From Alcaligenaceae bacterium (GTDB lineage: Bacteria; Pseudomonadota; Gammaproteobacteria; Burkholderiales; Burkholderiaceae_B), in assembly GCA_029267315.1 (NCBI GenBank), contig JAJUJD010000010.1, positions 1-37,622 of the forward strand: 37,622 bases of DNA, given 5' to 3'. The notes below the pieces were generated by a model. That model saw nothing but the letters and a program-made list of their open reading frames with translations, made no database searches and was not told the DNA's origin. Shown piece after piece: positions 9,319 to 16,398 of the stretch; positions within the stretch are counted from its first letter, which is position 1; every line of letters begins with the position of its first letter. The position numbers were made by a program, and so were the translations under genes.

Positions 9319-9867
9319 TTACAGGGTATCGCCACCGATGCGGCGATTGCACGGGCAGAGTTCGTCCGTTTGTAAGGCGTCGAGCACGCGCAGAATCTCT
9401 TCAGGGTTGCGACCGACATTCATATTGTTCACCGATACGTGCTGAATGATATCGTCTGGATCGACGATAAAAGTGGCTCTGAGGGCCACACCTTCAGATC
9501 GCTGACGAATTCCAAGTTGGTCCACTAGAGAACCGGTCAGGTCACTGAACTGGTAGTGGCCCAGTTTATCCAGCTCAGGCTGGCTGCGGCGCCACGCCAG
9601 GTTGACGAATTCGTTGTCAACCGAGCCGCCCATCAGAACCGCATCGCGCTGAGTGAATTCTTCCACCAGGTTATTGAAGCCCACGATCTCTGTCGGGCAG
9701 ACAAAGGTAAACGCCTTGGGGTAGAAGTAGATGACCTTCCACTTGCCGGGGAACGAACTTTCCGTGATGTCCTCGAAGGCAGAGACCCCGTTTTCCTCAT
9801 GTTCGTTGAAGCCAGGTTTGACACCTATCACCTTGAACGATTCGAGCTTATCACCTACCGTTTTCAT
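9319..9867 (-). CDS. Peroxiredoxin of the mycobacterial-AhpC-like type
   Basis: This encodes a 182-residue thiol peroxidase of the AhpC/Prx1 family that reduces hydroperoxides in the cytoplasm. The peroxidatic Cys57 sits in FTFVCPTE, and the catalytic Arg is probably within VALRATFIVDP. The C-terminus carries two cysteines, Cys171 and Cys173, in DELCPCNRR. That resembles the three-cysteine arrangement of Mycobacterium tuberculosis AhpC more than the single VCPA resolving site of enteric AhpC. A strong AAGGAG ribosome site lies just upstream of the ATG at 9867. It follows risS by 27 bp in the same direction, so it may be co-transcribed with the two-component genes. No ahpF or ahpD lies in the window, so its reductant is unknown. 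Confidence 0.9.
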   Translation of the reverse strand: MKTVGDKLESFKVIGVKPGFNEHEENGVSAFEDITESSFPGKWKVIYFYPKAFTFVCPTEIVGFNNLVEEFTQRDAVLMGGSVDNEFVNLAWRRSQPELDKLGHYQFSDLTGSLVDQLGIRQRSEGVALRATFIVDPDDIIQHVSVNNMNVGRNPEEILRVLDALQTDELCPCNRRIGGDTL

Positions 9868-9894
9868 CCATGCTCCTTGTTGAGTGAGGGTCCG

Positions 9895-11289
9895 TTAGCT
9901 ATGTGTATCGACAGCGTAGCTGCGCGGACGGTATTTGGGAATCTCTATTCGTGCGACCAAGCCACCAGGTGGCTGTGAAATTAGCTCAAGTTGGCCGCCC
10001 ACCTGGCCCAGCAGGCGTTCCACGATAGAAAGCCCTAACCCTGCACCACTCACTCCAGTTCGCGCAGATTCGCCGCGTGAGAAAGGCCGTAGCAGTCGCT
10101 GAATGTCATTGGCTGCAATCCCTCGACCATGATCCCGGACCTCTATGGAAACCACATTGCCTCGCTGTTGAGCGGACAGTTCGATATGTGCCCGGTCATC
10201 CTCGGGCGTCCGGCCGTAGCGCCTCGCATTCTCGATCAGATTGCCCACGATGCGCTTCAGGTCATGCGCATTGATGCAAGCGTAGAGGTTGGACTCTATC
10301 TTTGCCACCAGTTTCCCGCCTAGGGATTCCGTGTGACTCTTCTCGCGTTCGTAAAGCTCGTGCAGCACCGACGAAACATCTATGCCCTGTTCGGGCACTT
10401 GTGCCGCTGGACGTGCGTATTCCATCAGCTGGTCAATGCAATGGTCGATCTGGGCCAAGTCTTCGTCAATAGCGGCCCTGGTGTCGTCGCTGACGCTGCT
10501 CAATTCGATTTCCAGACGCATGCGGGCAAGCGGCGTGCGCAAGTCATGGGAAATACCCGCCAGCATGATTTCACGGTCTGCCTCAGCTTGCCGGATGTCT
10601 CGGGCCATGCGGTTGAATGCAATGTTCATATCGCGAATTTCCACCGGGCCTTTTTCCGGAAGCGGTGAGGGCGTCTCTCCTCGCGCCAACTGTTGCGCCA
10701 CCTTGGCCAGCTGAGCGAGAGGACGGTTCACAAATCGAACACTGACCGCAGCCCCGATGAGGGCAAGAAGCAGCGCTGTAGCTCCCCAGCCTAGCCACTC
10801 GACGCCTGCGGTGAGAGCGAGCTGCTCACGCTCGAAAACCAGCCAGTATTTATCGTCGTTGATTTCGAAGCTGACCCACACGCCAGGAATCTGATTGACG
10901 CTCCACATGACCAGGGTTTCCATGCCCTGCTTGTCGCGAATCTGCGCCGCTACATGCTTCCAATAGTTGGAATCAGGCAATGGTTCCAGAACGTCGGTGG
11001 GTTCGCGCGGTTGGACGCGTAGGCTTTCCTTGGTGGCGAGGTCCAGCAAGAGGGCGGGGCGCACGCTGGTGGGCGCGTATACAAGTGCCGAGCGCGTGAT
11101 ACTTACAGCCGTGGTGACGCGTTGCGCCATCTGCCGGGCACGCGGGCCTTCTTCCATGCTGAAGAAAACCTGCAGCCAAGCGCCCAGGCTTACCAGCATG
11201 AGGCTGGCAAGAAGCAGGAAGGACCGGCTGAACAGGCCCAAGCGCAAGCGCGGCGCGGAACGAGCCCGCGGGGTGGTTTTTTTGGACAT
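9895..11289 (-). CDS. risS: RisS/EnvZ-type sensor histidine kinase
   Basis: This encodes a 464-residue inner-membrane histidine kinase that pairs with the upstream OmpR-type regulator. It has a first transmembrane helix near residues 20-40 (FLLLASLMLVSLGAWL), a periplasmic domain of about 115 residues, a second helix (WGATALLLALIGAAVSV), and a HAMP linker. The H-box ISHDLRTPLARMRLE follows with His248. The catalytic domain shows an N box (NLIENARRYG) and DHGRGI and SGAGLGLSIVERL G boxes. The order and gene pairing match RisAS of Bordetella. I chose the ATG at 11289. The longer frame begins with a GTG at 11325 that lacks a ribosome site. It is separated from risA by 119 bp containing a hairpin. 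Confidence 0.92.
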   Translation of the reverse strand: MSKKTTPRARSAPRLRLGLFSRSFLLLASLMLVSLGAWLQVFFSMEEGPRARQMAQRVTTAVSITRSALVYAPTSVRPALLLDLATKESLRVQPREPTDVLEPLPDSNYWKHVAAQIRDKQGMETLVMWSVNQIPGVWVSFEINDDKYWLVFEREQLALTAGVEWLGWGATALLLALIGAAVSVRFVNRPLAQLAKVAQQLARGETPSPLPEKGPVEIRDMNIAFNRMARDIRQAEADREIMLAGISHDLRTPLARMRLEIELSSVSDDTRAAIDEDLAQIDHCIDQLMEYARPAAQVPEQGIDVSSVLHELYEREKSHTESLGGKLVAKIESNLYACINAHDLKRIVGNLIENARRYGRTPEDDRAHIELSAQQRGNVVSIEVRDHGRGIAANDIQRLLRPFSRGESARTGVSGAGLGLSIVERLLGQVGGQLELISQPPGGLVARIEIPKYRPRSYAVDTHS

Positions 11290-11365
11290 GGCAGAAACTG
11301 CTCGGGACCTGAAGCAGGTCGCCACCAGGAATCAGTGCCCGCCTGCTTGCGTCCTGGAAGAGCCG

Positions 11366-11389
11366 GAGCATGCCGGGGAAGGCATGCTC
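11366..11389 (-). other. Perfect inverted repeat between risA and risS
   Basis: GAGCATGCC and GGCATGCTC form a perfect 9-bp stem with a 6-base loop in the 119-bp gap between risA and risS. In the direction of transcription no run of T follows, so it is not a standard intrinsic terminator. It could cap or stabilise a risA message, act as a processing site, or lower risS expression relative to risA. Confidence 0.5.
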
Positions 11390-11408
11390 TTCGCTTGTCT
11401 CCTTGGAA

Positions 11409-12143
11409 TTACTGACCGCCGTCAGGCACGAAGACGTAACCGAGCCCCCATACAGTCTGAATGAACACTGGCTTGGAGGGGTTGGGCTCAATTAGTTTCC
11501 GCAGGCGCGAAATCTGAACATCCAGGCTTCGGTCGAAAGCTTCATATTCGCGGCCCCGCGCCAGCTCCATGAGCTTGTCGCGCGACAGCGGAATCTTAGG
11601 ATGCCGAGCGAACACTTTCAGTACCGAGAATTCACCGGTCGTGATGGGCACTGGCTCGTTGTTCTTGGTAAGCGTACGTGTCGACAGGTTCAGGACGTAT
11701 GGGCCGAACTCGATCGACTCGTTTTCCTGGCTGGGTGCACCCGGGTGTTCTTCTGTACCACGTCGGCGCAGAATGGCGTTCACACGTGCCAGCAGCTCAC
11801 GAGGGTTGAAGGGTTTCGACAGGTAATCGTCCGCACCCATTTCCAGACCGACGATGCGGTCTATCTCTTCTGCCTTGGCAGTCAGAATGATGATAGGTGT
11901 ATTGTCGTGCCCGCCACGCAGTCGTCTGCAGATGGATAAGCCATCTTCGCCGGGAAGCATGAGGTCAAGCACCAGGAGATCGAAATGTTCCCTTTGCCAC
12001 AGCTTGCCCATCTCTTTTGCGTCTTCAGCGACAAAGACATTGAACCCTTGCTCGGACAGATACCGACGCAGGAGATCACGCAAGCGGGGATCGTCATCGA
12101 CGATGAGAATTTTGCGGGATAGAGATTGGTTCTGAGTGTTCAT
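11409..12143 (-). CDS. risA: RisA/OmpR-family response regulator
   Basis: This encodes a 244-residue DNA-binding response regulator. The receiver domain shows the acidic pocket VDDD at residues 15-18, the phospho-acceptor Asp60 in LLVLDLMLPGEDG, and the conserved Lys in DDYLSKPFNPREL. A winged-helix DNA-binding domain of OmpR type occupies about residues 145-240 (VFARHPKIPLSRDKLMEL, WGLGYVFVPD). It probably controls transcription in response to RisS phosphorylation, as the homologous pair does in Bordetella. The ATG at 12143 has only a weak ribosome site. A cluster of short repeats 39-75 bp upstream could be an autoregulatory site. The family is also annotated as OmpR, so the symbol is a choice based on the betaproteobacterial context. 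Confidence 0.93.
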   Translation of the reverse strand: MNTQNQSLSRKILIVDDDPRLRDLLRRYLSEQGFNVFVAEDAKEMGKLWQREHFDLLVLDLMLPGEDGLSICRRLRGGHDNTPIIILTAKAEEIDRIVGLEMGADDYLSKPFNPRELLARVNAILRRRGTEEHPGAPSQENESIEFGPYVLNLSTRTLTKNNEPVPITTGEFSVLKVFARHPKIPLSRDKLMELARGREYEAFDRSLDVQISRLRKLIEPNPSKPVFIQTVWGLGYVFVPDGGQ

Positions 12144-12181
12144 GAGGAAAATGTAACAGGGTCAGGAAGGGCAGTGAAGTG

Positions 12182-12218
12182 GCAGTAGCAAGATATTACA
12201 TATTACGCAAGCAGTAAG
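12182..12218. repeat. Structured repeat cluster upstream of risA
   Basis: The sequence reads GCAGTA-GCAAG, then two adjacent copies of ATATTAC (12193-12199 and 12200-12206), then GCAAGCAGTA. An AT-rich tandem 7-mer is thus flanked on both sides by the same two short words. It sits 39-75 bp upstream of the risA start. OmpR-family regulators bind tandem direct repeats, so an autoregulatory operator is plausible, although the 7-bp period is shorter than the usual 10-11 bp. Confidence 0.4.
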
Positions 12219-12443
12219 AATCGGCTTGATGGCCTAGATGGAGTTTTTCAGCCAAAGGCCCTATACACGCGATCTTAGAAGAATTCATACAAATTCGGTA
12301 CTGATTTCAAACACATATCTTGCCGGATGGCTGCGCAGTAAGCAATTCACGTGCCCAGTTGAAGACGCCAGCATGTCTCCAATGGCCCGACCGAGATTCC
12401 AATTAGATGGGTGGGAATGCATACGCGCGAGGATGCTCTTTTA

Positions 12444-12471
12444 TTGAAGCGGGCCAGCTGCAAGCTAAAAT
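12444..12471 (+). promoter_or_regulatory. Candidate promoter giving a leaderless tsaB-rimI transcript
   Basis: TTGAAG (12444-12449) and TAAAAT (12466-12471) are 16 bp apart. A start about seven bases after the -10 would fall at 12478-12479, right at the ATG of tsaB. No Shine-Dalgarno sequence precedes that ATG, which fits a leaderless message. The same TAAAAT word at the same spacing precedes ispDF. This is a motif match without other support. Confidence 0.45.
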
Positions 12472-12478
12472 CGTCGCC

Positions 12479-13726
12479 ATGACACAGCATCTACTTGCCC
12501 TCGAAACTTCCGGCAGCCTATGCGGCGTTGCCCTGATTTCCCGTAGCGACAGCGGGAAGCTGACCGTGACTCGCCGCGAGCACGAGGGCACGGGCGAACA
12601 TGCTGAACGGCTGTTGCCCATGGTAGATGAGCTTCTGGCAGAGGTCGGTCTGGGGCGTCAATCTCTTTCAGCGGTCGCCTTCGGGCAGGGACCGGGCGGC
12701 TTCACGGGTCTGCGTGTCGCCTGCGGCATTGCTCAGGGCATGGCCTTCGCCCTGCAGATTCCCGTCGTACCAGTTGGCAGCCTGGCAGCTGTGGCACAGC
12801 GCGATGCAGACGCTTCGCCAGCAACCGCATCACTGGCCAGAGTAGTGCTCCAGGATGCCCGCATGGGCGAGATCTATCTTGCAGCCTATGCGCCTGTGGA
12901 AACTGGCGGCTGGAGTGTTATCCAGGCGCCTATGCTTCTGGGGGCCGCCGACGTGCATTTATGGTTGCAGCAGCTTGGCGCGAATCCCGGCGTGCTTCCT
13001 GGTAATGGTGTATTGAGGCTTGTTGGCGATGGATTGTCCTTGTGTCCAGACCTTAAGGCGCTGGCTTTGCCCGAAGGCATGAGCCTGCAGTTCGGACCCG
13101 CGCTCAGGCCTGATGCGGTATCGGTGGGCAAGTTGGGCATGACTTTGCTTCATCAGGGGGCGCATGTGCCTCCGGAAGAGGCCGCTCCTTTATATGTGCG
13201 TGAGAAAGTGGCCTTCACCACCCGCGAACGCGAGCAGGGCCTTGGAGGAAATCCCAAAGCGCCTGGCCTGGGCATCGCCTTGCGGCCCATGGGGCCGGCA
13301 GATATCGCAGAGGTAGCGGCTATCGAAGCCGCGGTGCAAGCGTTTCCCTGGACTGCTGGCAATTTCTCCGATGGGCTCAAAGCCGGATACAGCGCATGGG
13401 TGGCTCACCGACAGGGGCGCGTTGTAGGGTTCAGCATGACCCTATTTGCGCCCGACATAGCCCATCTGCTGGTCCTTGGTGTCGCGCCGGACGCCCAGCG
13501 CGAGGGTGTGGGCACGGCCCTGATGCGTCAATGCGAGAAGGAGGCGCTGCAACGCAGCCTGCCCGGCATCATGCTCGAAGTACGGCCATCCAACACCAAT
13601 GCATTGGCCTTCTACTGGCGCCACGGGTTTCAGAAGCTTGGCGTTCGCAAGGACTATTACCCCGCTCCGGGGGGCCAGCGCGAAGATGCATTTGTCCTGC
13701 GTAAGGCGCTGATCAGCGATGCTTGA
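12479..13726 (+). CDS. tsaB-rimI: TsaB-RimI fusion: t6A synthesis subunit plus ribosomal protein acetyltransferase
   Basis: A single 415-residue frame joins two proteins. Residues 1 to about 245 are TsaB, the partner of TsaD in making threonylcarbamoyl-adenosine at tRNA position 37 (LALETSGSLCGVAL at the start, GPGGFTGLR at 71-79). After a Gly-rich linker, residues from about 263 on form RimI, a GNAT acetyltransferase for the N-terminal alanine of ribosomal protein S18 (acetyl-CoA loop REGVGTALM, then LEVRPSNTNALAFYWRHGF and the Tyr pair of KDYYPAPGG). The genes are often adjacent in bacteria but usually separate. I chose the ATG at 12479, where TsaB homology begins, over the track start at 12407. 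The udg frame overlaps or abuts the 3' end. Confidence 0.93.
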   Translation: MTQHLLALETSGSLCGVALISRSDSGKLTVTRREHEGTGEHAERLLPMVDELLAEVGLGRQSLSAVAFGQGPGGFTGLRVACGIAQGMAFALQIPVVPVGSLAAVAQRDADASPATASLARVVLQDARMGEIYLAAYAPVETGGWSVIQAPMLLGAADVHLWLQQLGANPGVLPGNGVLRLVGDGLSLCPDLKALALPEGMSLQFGPALRPDAVSVGKLGMTLLHQGAHVPPEEAAPLYVREKVAFTTREREQGLGGNPKAPGLGIALRPMGPADIAEVAAIEAAVQAFPWTAGNFSDGLKAGYSAWVAHRQGRVVGFSMTLFAPDIAHLLVLGVAPDAQREGVGTALMRQCEKEALQRSLPGIMLEVRPSNTNALAFYWRHGFQKLGVRKDYYPAPGGQREDAFVLRKALISDA

Positions 13727-13739
13727 AGGGGACGCAGTC

Positions 13740-14705
13740 ATGGACAAGCCGGAACTCAGCGTGGTGCAGCGCAGATGGCTGATGGAAATCGGCCTGGACG
13801 CGCGCATGTTGGCCCACCTCAGCGCGGCCCCAATCGCTGAGCTGCCGGCGAACGATTCGCCGCTTGCCAAAGCACACTTAGGTAGTATGCCTGCCGGCGA
13901 AATACCGGCTGCCGAAGCGTTGGTCGCAAGGACGCCGCATGCCGAGAAGCCGGTAAGCTCAGTGCCCGCCGATGACGGCCCCAGGAGGCTGGGCGAGCTG
14001 CTCAGGCAGGCAATGCCCGCGCGAAGCGGCTCGGGCCAGCGAGACTATCCAGCCGAACGTGGCGGCTCGCAAGCGCCTGCGGAATTGGGGTCGTCGGCTG
14101 CAGTTGCCGCTTCCGGCGAAACGGCTGCCCTCGTTCCAGACCTCCAGGCGCTACATGACCACGCGGAAACCTGCCAGGCTTGTGGCCTGCACGAGGTGCG
14201 TGGCCGTATCGTGTTCGGAGAAGGCGTGCAACAGCAAGTACGTTGGATGTTCATCGGCGAGGCGCCGGGAAGCGTTGATGACAGCACGGGTCGCCCCTTC
14301 CAAGGCAGGCCAGGCGAACTTTTGAAAGTCATGTTGCAATCGGCTGGCATTCAGGATGACGCTCCCGCCTATTTCACTCATGTCTTGAAGTGCCGACCGA
14401 TGGGCAATCGCAGCCCGCGGCCTGAGGAGATCGCAGCCTGCCTGTCCATTCTCCAAAAGCAGATACGTCTGTTGAAGCCGGCCAGCCTGGTGGCTCTGGG
14501 CCGCGTAGCAGCCAGCGCTCTATTGGGTGGAGACGGCGATTTGGAAGCCCTGCGCGGCCGAGTCCATGAGTACAAGGACGCGGACGGAAGATCCATTCCT
14601 TTGGTGGTGACTCACCATCCTGCGTCGCTGTTGCTTCATGGCCAGCTCAAGGCCGAGGCTTGGCGCGACCTCAACCTGTTGATCGACCAGACGCTCAGTG
14701 CTTGA
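13740..14705 (+). CDS. Uracil-DNA glycosylase, family 4 (iron-sulfur type)
   Basis: The product, 321 residues from this start, removes uracil from DNA in base excision repair. Family 4 marks are GEAPGSVDDSTGRPFQG (residues 173 on), the HHPAS motif near 293, and four iron-sulfur cysteines at about 145, 148, 218 and 234 (CQACG, KCRP, ACLSI). The N-terminus has a conserved-looking helix (VQRRWLMEIGLD), then about 100 residues rich in Ala, Pro, Glu and Ser that look like a flexible linker, then the catalytic domain. The track start at 13719 overlaps rimI by 8 bp. I prefer the ATG at 13740, which follows the ribosome site AAGGGGA by seven bases. The 3' end overlaps lplT by 11 bp. Confidence 0.92.
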   Translation: MDKPELSVVQRRWLMEIGLDARMLAHLSAAPIAELPANDSPLAKAHLGSMPAGEIPAAEALVARTPHAEKPVSSVPADDGPRRLGELLRQAMPARSGSGQRDYPAERGGSQAPAELGSSAAVAASGETAALVPDLQALHDHAETCQACGLHEVRGRIVFGEGVQQQVRWMFIGEAPGSVDDSTGRPFQGRPGELLKVMLQSAGIQDDAPAYFTHVLKCRPMGNRSPRPEEIAACLSILQKQIRLLKPASLVALGRVAASALLGGDGDLEALRGRVHEYKDADGRSIPLVVTHHPASLLLHGQLKAEAWRDLNLLIDQTLSA

Positions 14706-16002
14706 GCGCCTGGCCGTGGCCATGTTGCCCAATGGTATCGGCCAGCCCTGGGTCTTCCTGATGGTTGCGCTTGTTCCAACGCATAATCAGCAGCATTAGC
14801 GACGCCACCATGGTCCCAAAGAAGACGATGATCAGGTTGATAGGCAGCTGCATCCATAGCAGCAGGCTGTAGACTGCCAGCATGAGCAGGATGTTGATCT
14901 GCTCATTGAAATTTTGTACCGCGATAGAGTGACCTGCCGAAAGCAGGACATGGCCTCTATGCTGCAGGAGAGCGTTCATCGGTACCACGAAATAACCGGA
15001 CAGCCCGCCCACGAGCAGCAAAAGCGTGTATACCGCCCATTTCTCGTATACAAGCGGCATCAGCATCACCGTCAGGCCCATGACGATACCCATGGGCAAA
15101 ACTGCCAGCGCCTTGCGCAGAGGTACGCGCCCCGCGAACACAGCACCCACGACCGTGCCAATGGCGGCCACGCCCATCAGTATGGAGGACTGGTCCAGAC
15201 GGTATCCCAAGTGTTGGGCGCCCCATTCAATCACAATGAATTGCAAGGTGGCGCCGGCCCCCCAGAACAGGGTGGTGACAGCCAGTGAAATCTGGCCCAG
15301 TTTGTCTTTCCAGAGAATCTTTACATAGTCCCAGAAAACGGCGATCAGCTTGACTGGGTTTCGTTCCTGACGGGGGTAGGTGACATTGGTGCGCGGAATA
15401 GCCAGGTTGGTGAGAGCAGCGGCCAAATAAACAATGCCAATAAGAAGGATGGCGGCCTCAGTGCGTGTATCCACCAACGAGCCAATCCATGTCCCCTCAA
15501 GTAGCGTCGTCGAGACCGTTGGGTTGATGAGCAGGCCCCCGACCACCGTACCTACAATGATGGAGATTACCGTCAGGCCCTCTATCCAGCTGTTGCCCTT
15601 TACCAAATCCTTAGGCGGCAGCATTTCGGTCACGATGCCATATTTGGCCGGGGAGTAAGCTGCAGCCCCGACGCCGACCAAGGTATAGGCCACGAATATG
15701 GTTGCAAGCTGAGACTGCGTACTCAGACCCAAGCTGTGGCAGCCGAACATGAGCGCACAGCCGGCCATCTTCACGGCGTTGGTGATGAACATCACCTTGC
15801 CCTTGGGAAGTGTGTCCGCAAACGCGCCTACAAATGCGGCCAGGGCTACATAAGCCAGGGCGAACCACCACTTCATCATGGGGGCCATCCAGTCAGGGCC
15901 GTGAAGGTCCGCGATCAAGGCGATGGCGGCGATCAATAAGGCATTGTCGGCGACTGACGACAATGCCTGGGCGGCCATGACGAGATAAAATCCTCTGTTC
16001 AA
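14695..16002 (-). CDS. lplT: Lysophospholipid transporter LplT (MFS)
   Basis: This encodes a twelve-helix major facilitator protein that flips lysophospholipids across the inner membrane for re-acylation. Marks are NRGFYLVMAAQALSSVADNALLIAAIALI at the N-terminus, the cytoplasmic loop GAFADTLPKGKVM, and AAYSPAKYGIVTEMLPP, which is typical of LplT. The track begins at a GTG (16032), which would give 445 residues. I place the start at the TTG at 16002 because homologues begin at MNRGFY and a GGGA ribosome site lies just upstream. The GTG also sits inside a potential hairpin loop. No aas or plsC acyltransferase gene is nearby. It converges on the glycosylase gene with an 11-bp overlap. Confidence 0.9.
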   Translation of the reverse strand: MNRGFYLVMAAQALSSVADNALLIAAIALIADLHGPDWMAPMMKWWFALAYVALAAFVGAFADTLPKGKVMFITNAVKMAGCALMFGCHSLGLSTQSQLATIFVAYTLVGVGAAAYSPAKYGIVTEMLPPKDLVKGNSWIEGLTVISIIVGTVVGGLLINPTVSTTLLEGTWIGSLVDTRTEAAILLIGIVYLAAALTNLAIPRTNVTYPRQERNPVKLIAVFWDYVKILWKDKLGQISLAVTTLFWGAGATLQFIVIEWGAQHLGYRLDQSSILMGVAAIGTVVGAVFAGRVPLRKALAVLPMGIVMGLTVMLMPLVYEKWAVYTLLLLVGGLSGYFVVPMNALLQHRGHVLLSAGHSIAVQNFNEQINILLMLAVYSLLLWMQLPINLIIVFFGTMVASLMLLIMRWNKRNHQEDPGLADTIGQHGHGQALKH

Positions 16003-16032
16003 CGCTGATCCCGGTTGCTTTAGCCTACCCAC

Positions 16033-16398
16033 TAGAAAGCTAGGCTTTCCTGCCGGTCTTGTGGCTCGGAGTGATAAAAGGTTACTGAGTATAGCGGCCT
16101 GCGGCAGCTGGAAGCGAAAAATAATAACGCGTTTTTAAGCTTGCGTTCAGCAAGGTGGGCAAGCTTGGTTACATTGAAGCCTCCGCCGTCGCGCCGATTT
16201 TGCTGGCAAACTCTGCGCCTGACGATTCGCGAAACGGGGTAGATGGGTCCATTATCGTATGCGATGACCCCGTGGCCGCCGGGTCAGCCCCTACGGGATA
16301 CTGCGGCTCTACACTCCTAGCGTTGGCCGGTCGCAGGCACGCGCTGGGTTATCATAGGCGGCGTCCGAGACACACTCTTTTTTCCATCATCCAGCACT
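16033..16398. other. 366-bp divergent region between lplT and smc
   Basis: This gap holds the promoters for lplT (-) and smc (+), but I cannot place either with confidence. Near lplT there are nested inverted repeats (AGCCTA/TAGGCT and GAAAGC/GCTTTC) around 16022-16049. An AT-rich patch at 16117-16137 and an 8-bp inverted repeat at 16137-16166 follow. The word TTATCAT at 16349-16355 is a weak -10 candidate for smc, with no well-spaced -35. The frame running into smc from 16155 looks spurious. No RNA gene is seen. Confidence 0.55.
16137..16166. repeat. 8-bp inverted repeat in the lplT-smc gap
   Basis: AAGCTTGC (16137-16144) and GCAAGCTT (16159-16166) are exact inverse copies with a 14-base spacer. 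A smaller CTTGC/GCAAG hairpin is nested within it. It lies beside an AT-rich patch upstream of both genes. It may be a regulator site, but chance is not excluded for a repeat of this size. Confidence 0.3.

Larger units (their letters stand above)
12144..12478. other. 335-bp divergent region between risA and tsaB-rimI
   Basis: This non-coding stretch separates risA (-) from tsaB-rimI (+). It holds the repeat cluster at 12182-12218 near risA and a promoter-like sequence at 12444-12471 next to tsaB. A 69-codon frame at 12238-12447 has no ribosome site and no recognisable content. The middle part is richer in A+T than its neighbours (for example GAAGAATTCATACAAATTC). I see no tRNA or clear small-RNA structure in it. 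Confidence 0.6.

Noticed and set aside
12238-12447. 69-codon plus-strand ORF in the risA-tsaB gap
   Set aside because: It has no ribosome site, no hydrophobic or domain pattern, and it overlaps the likely tsaB promoter.
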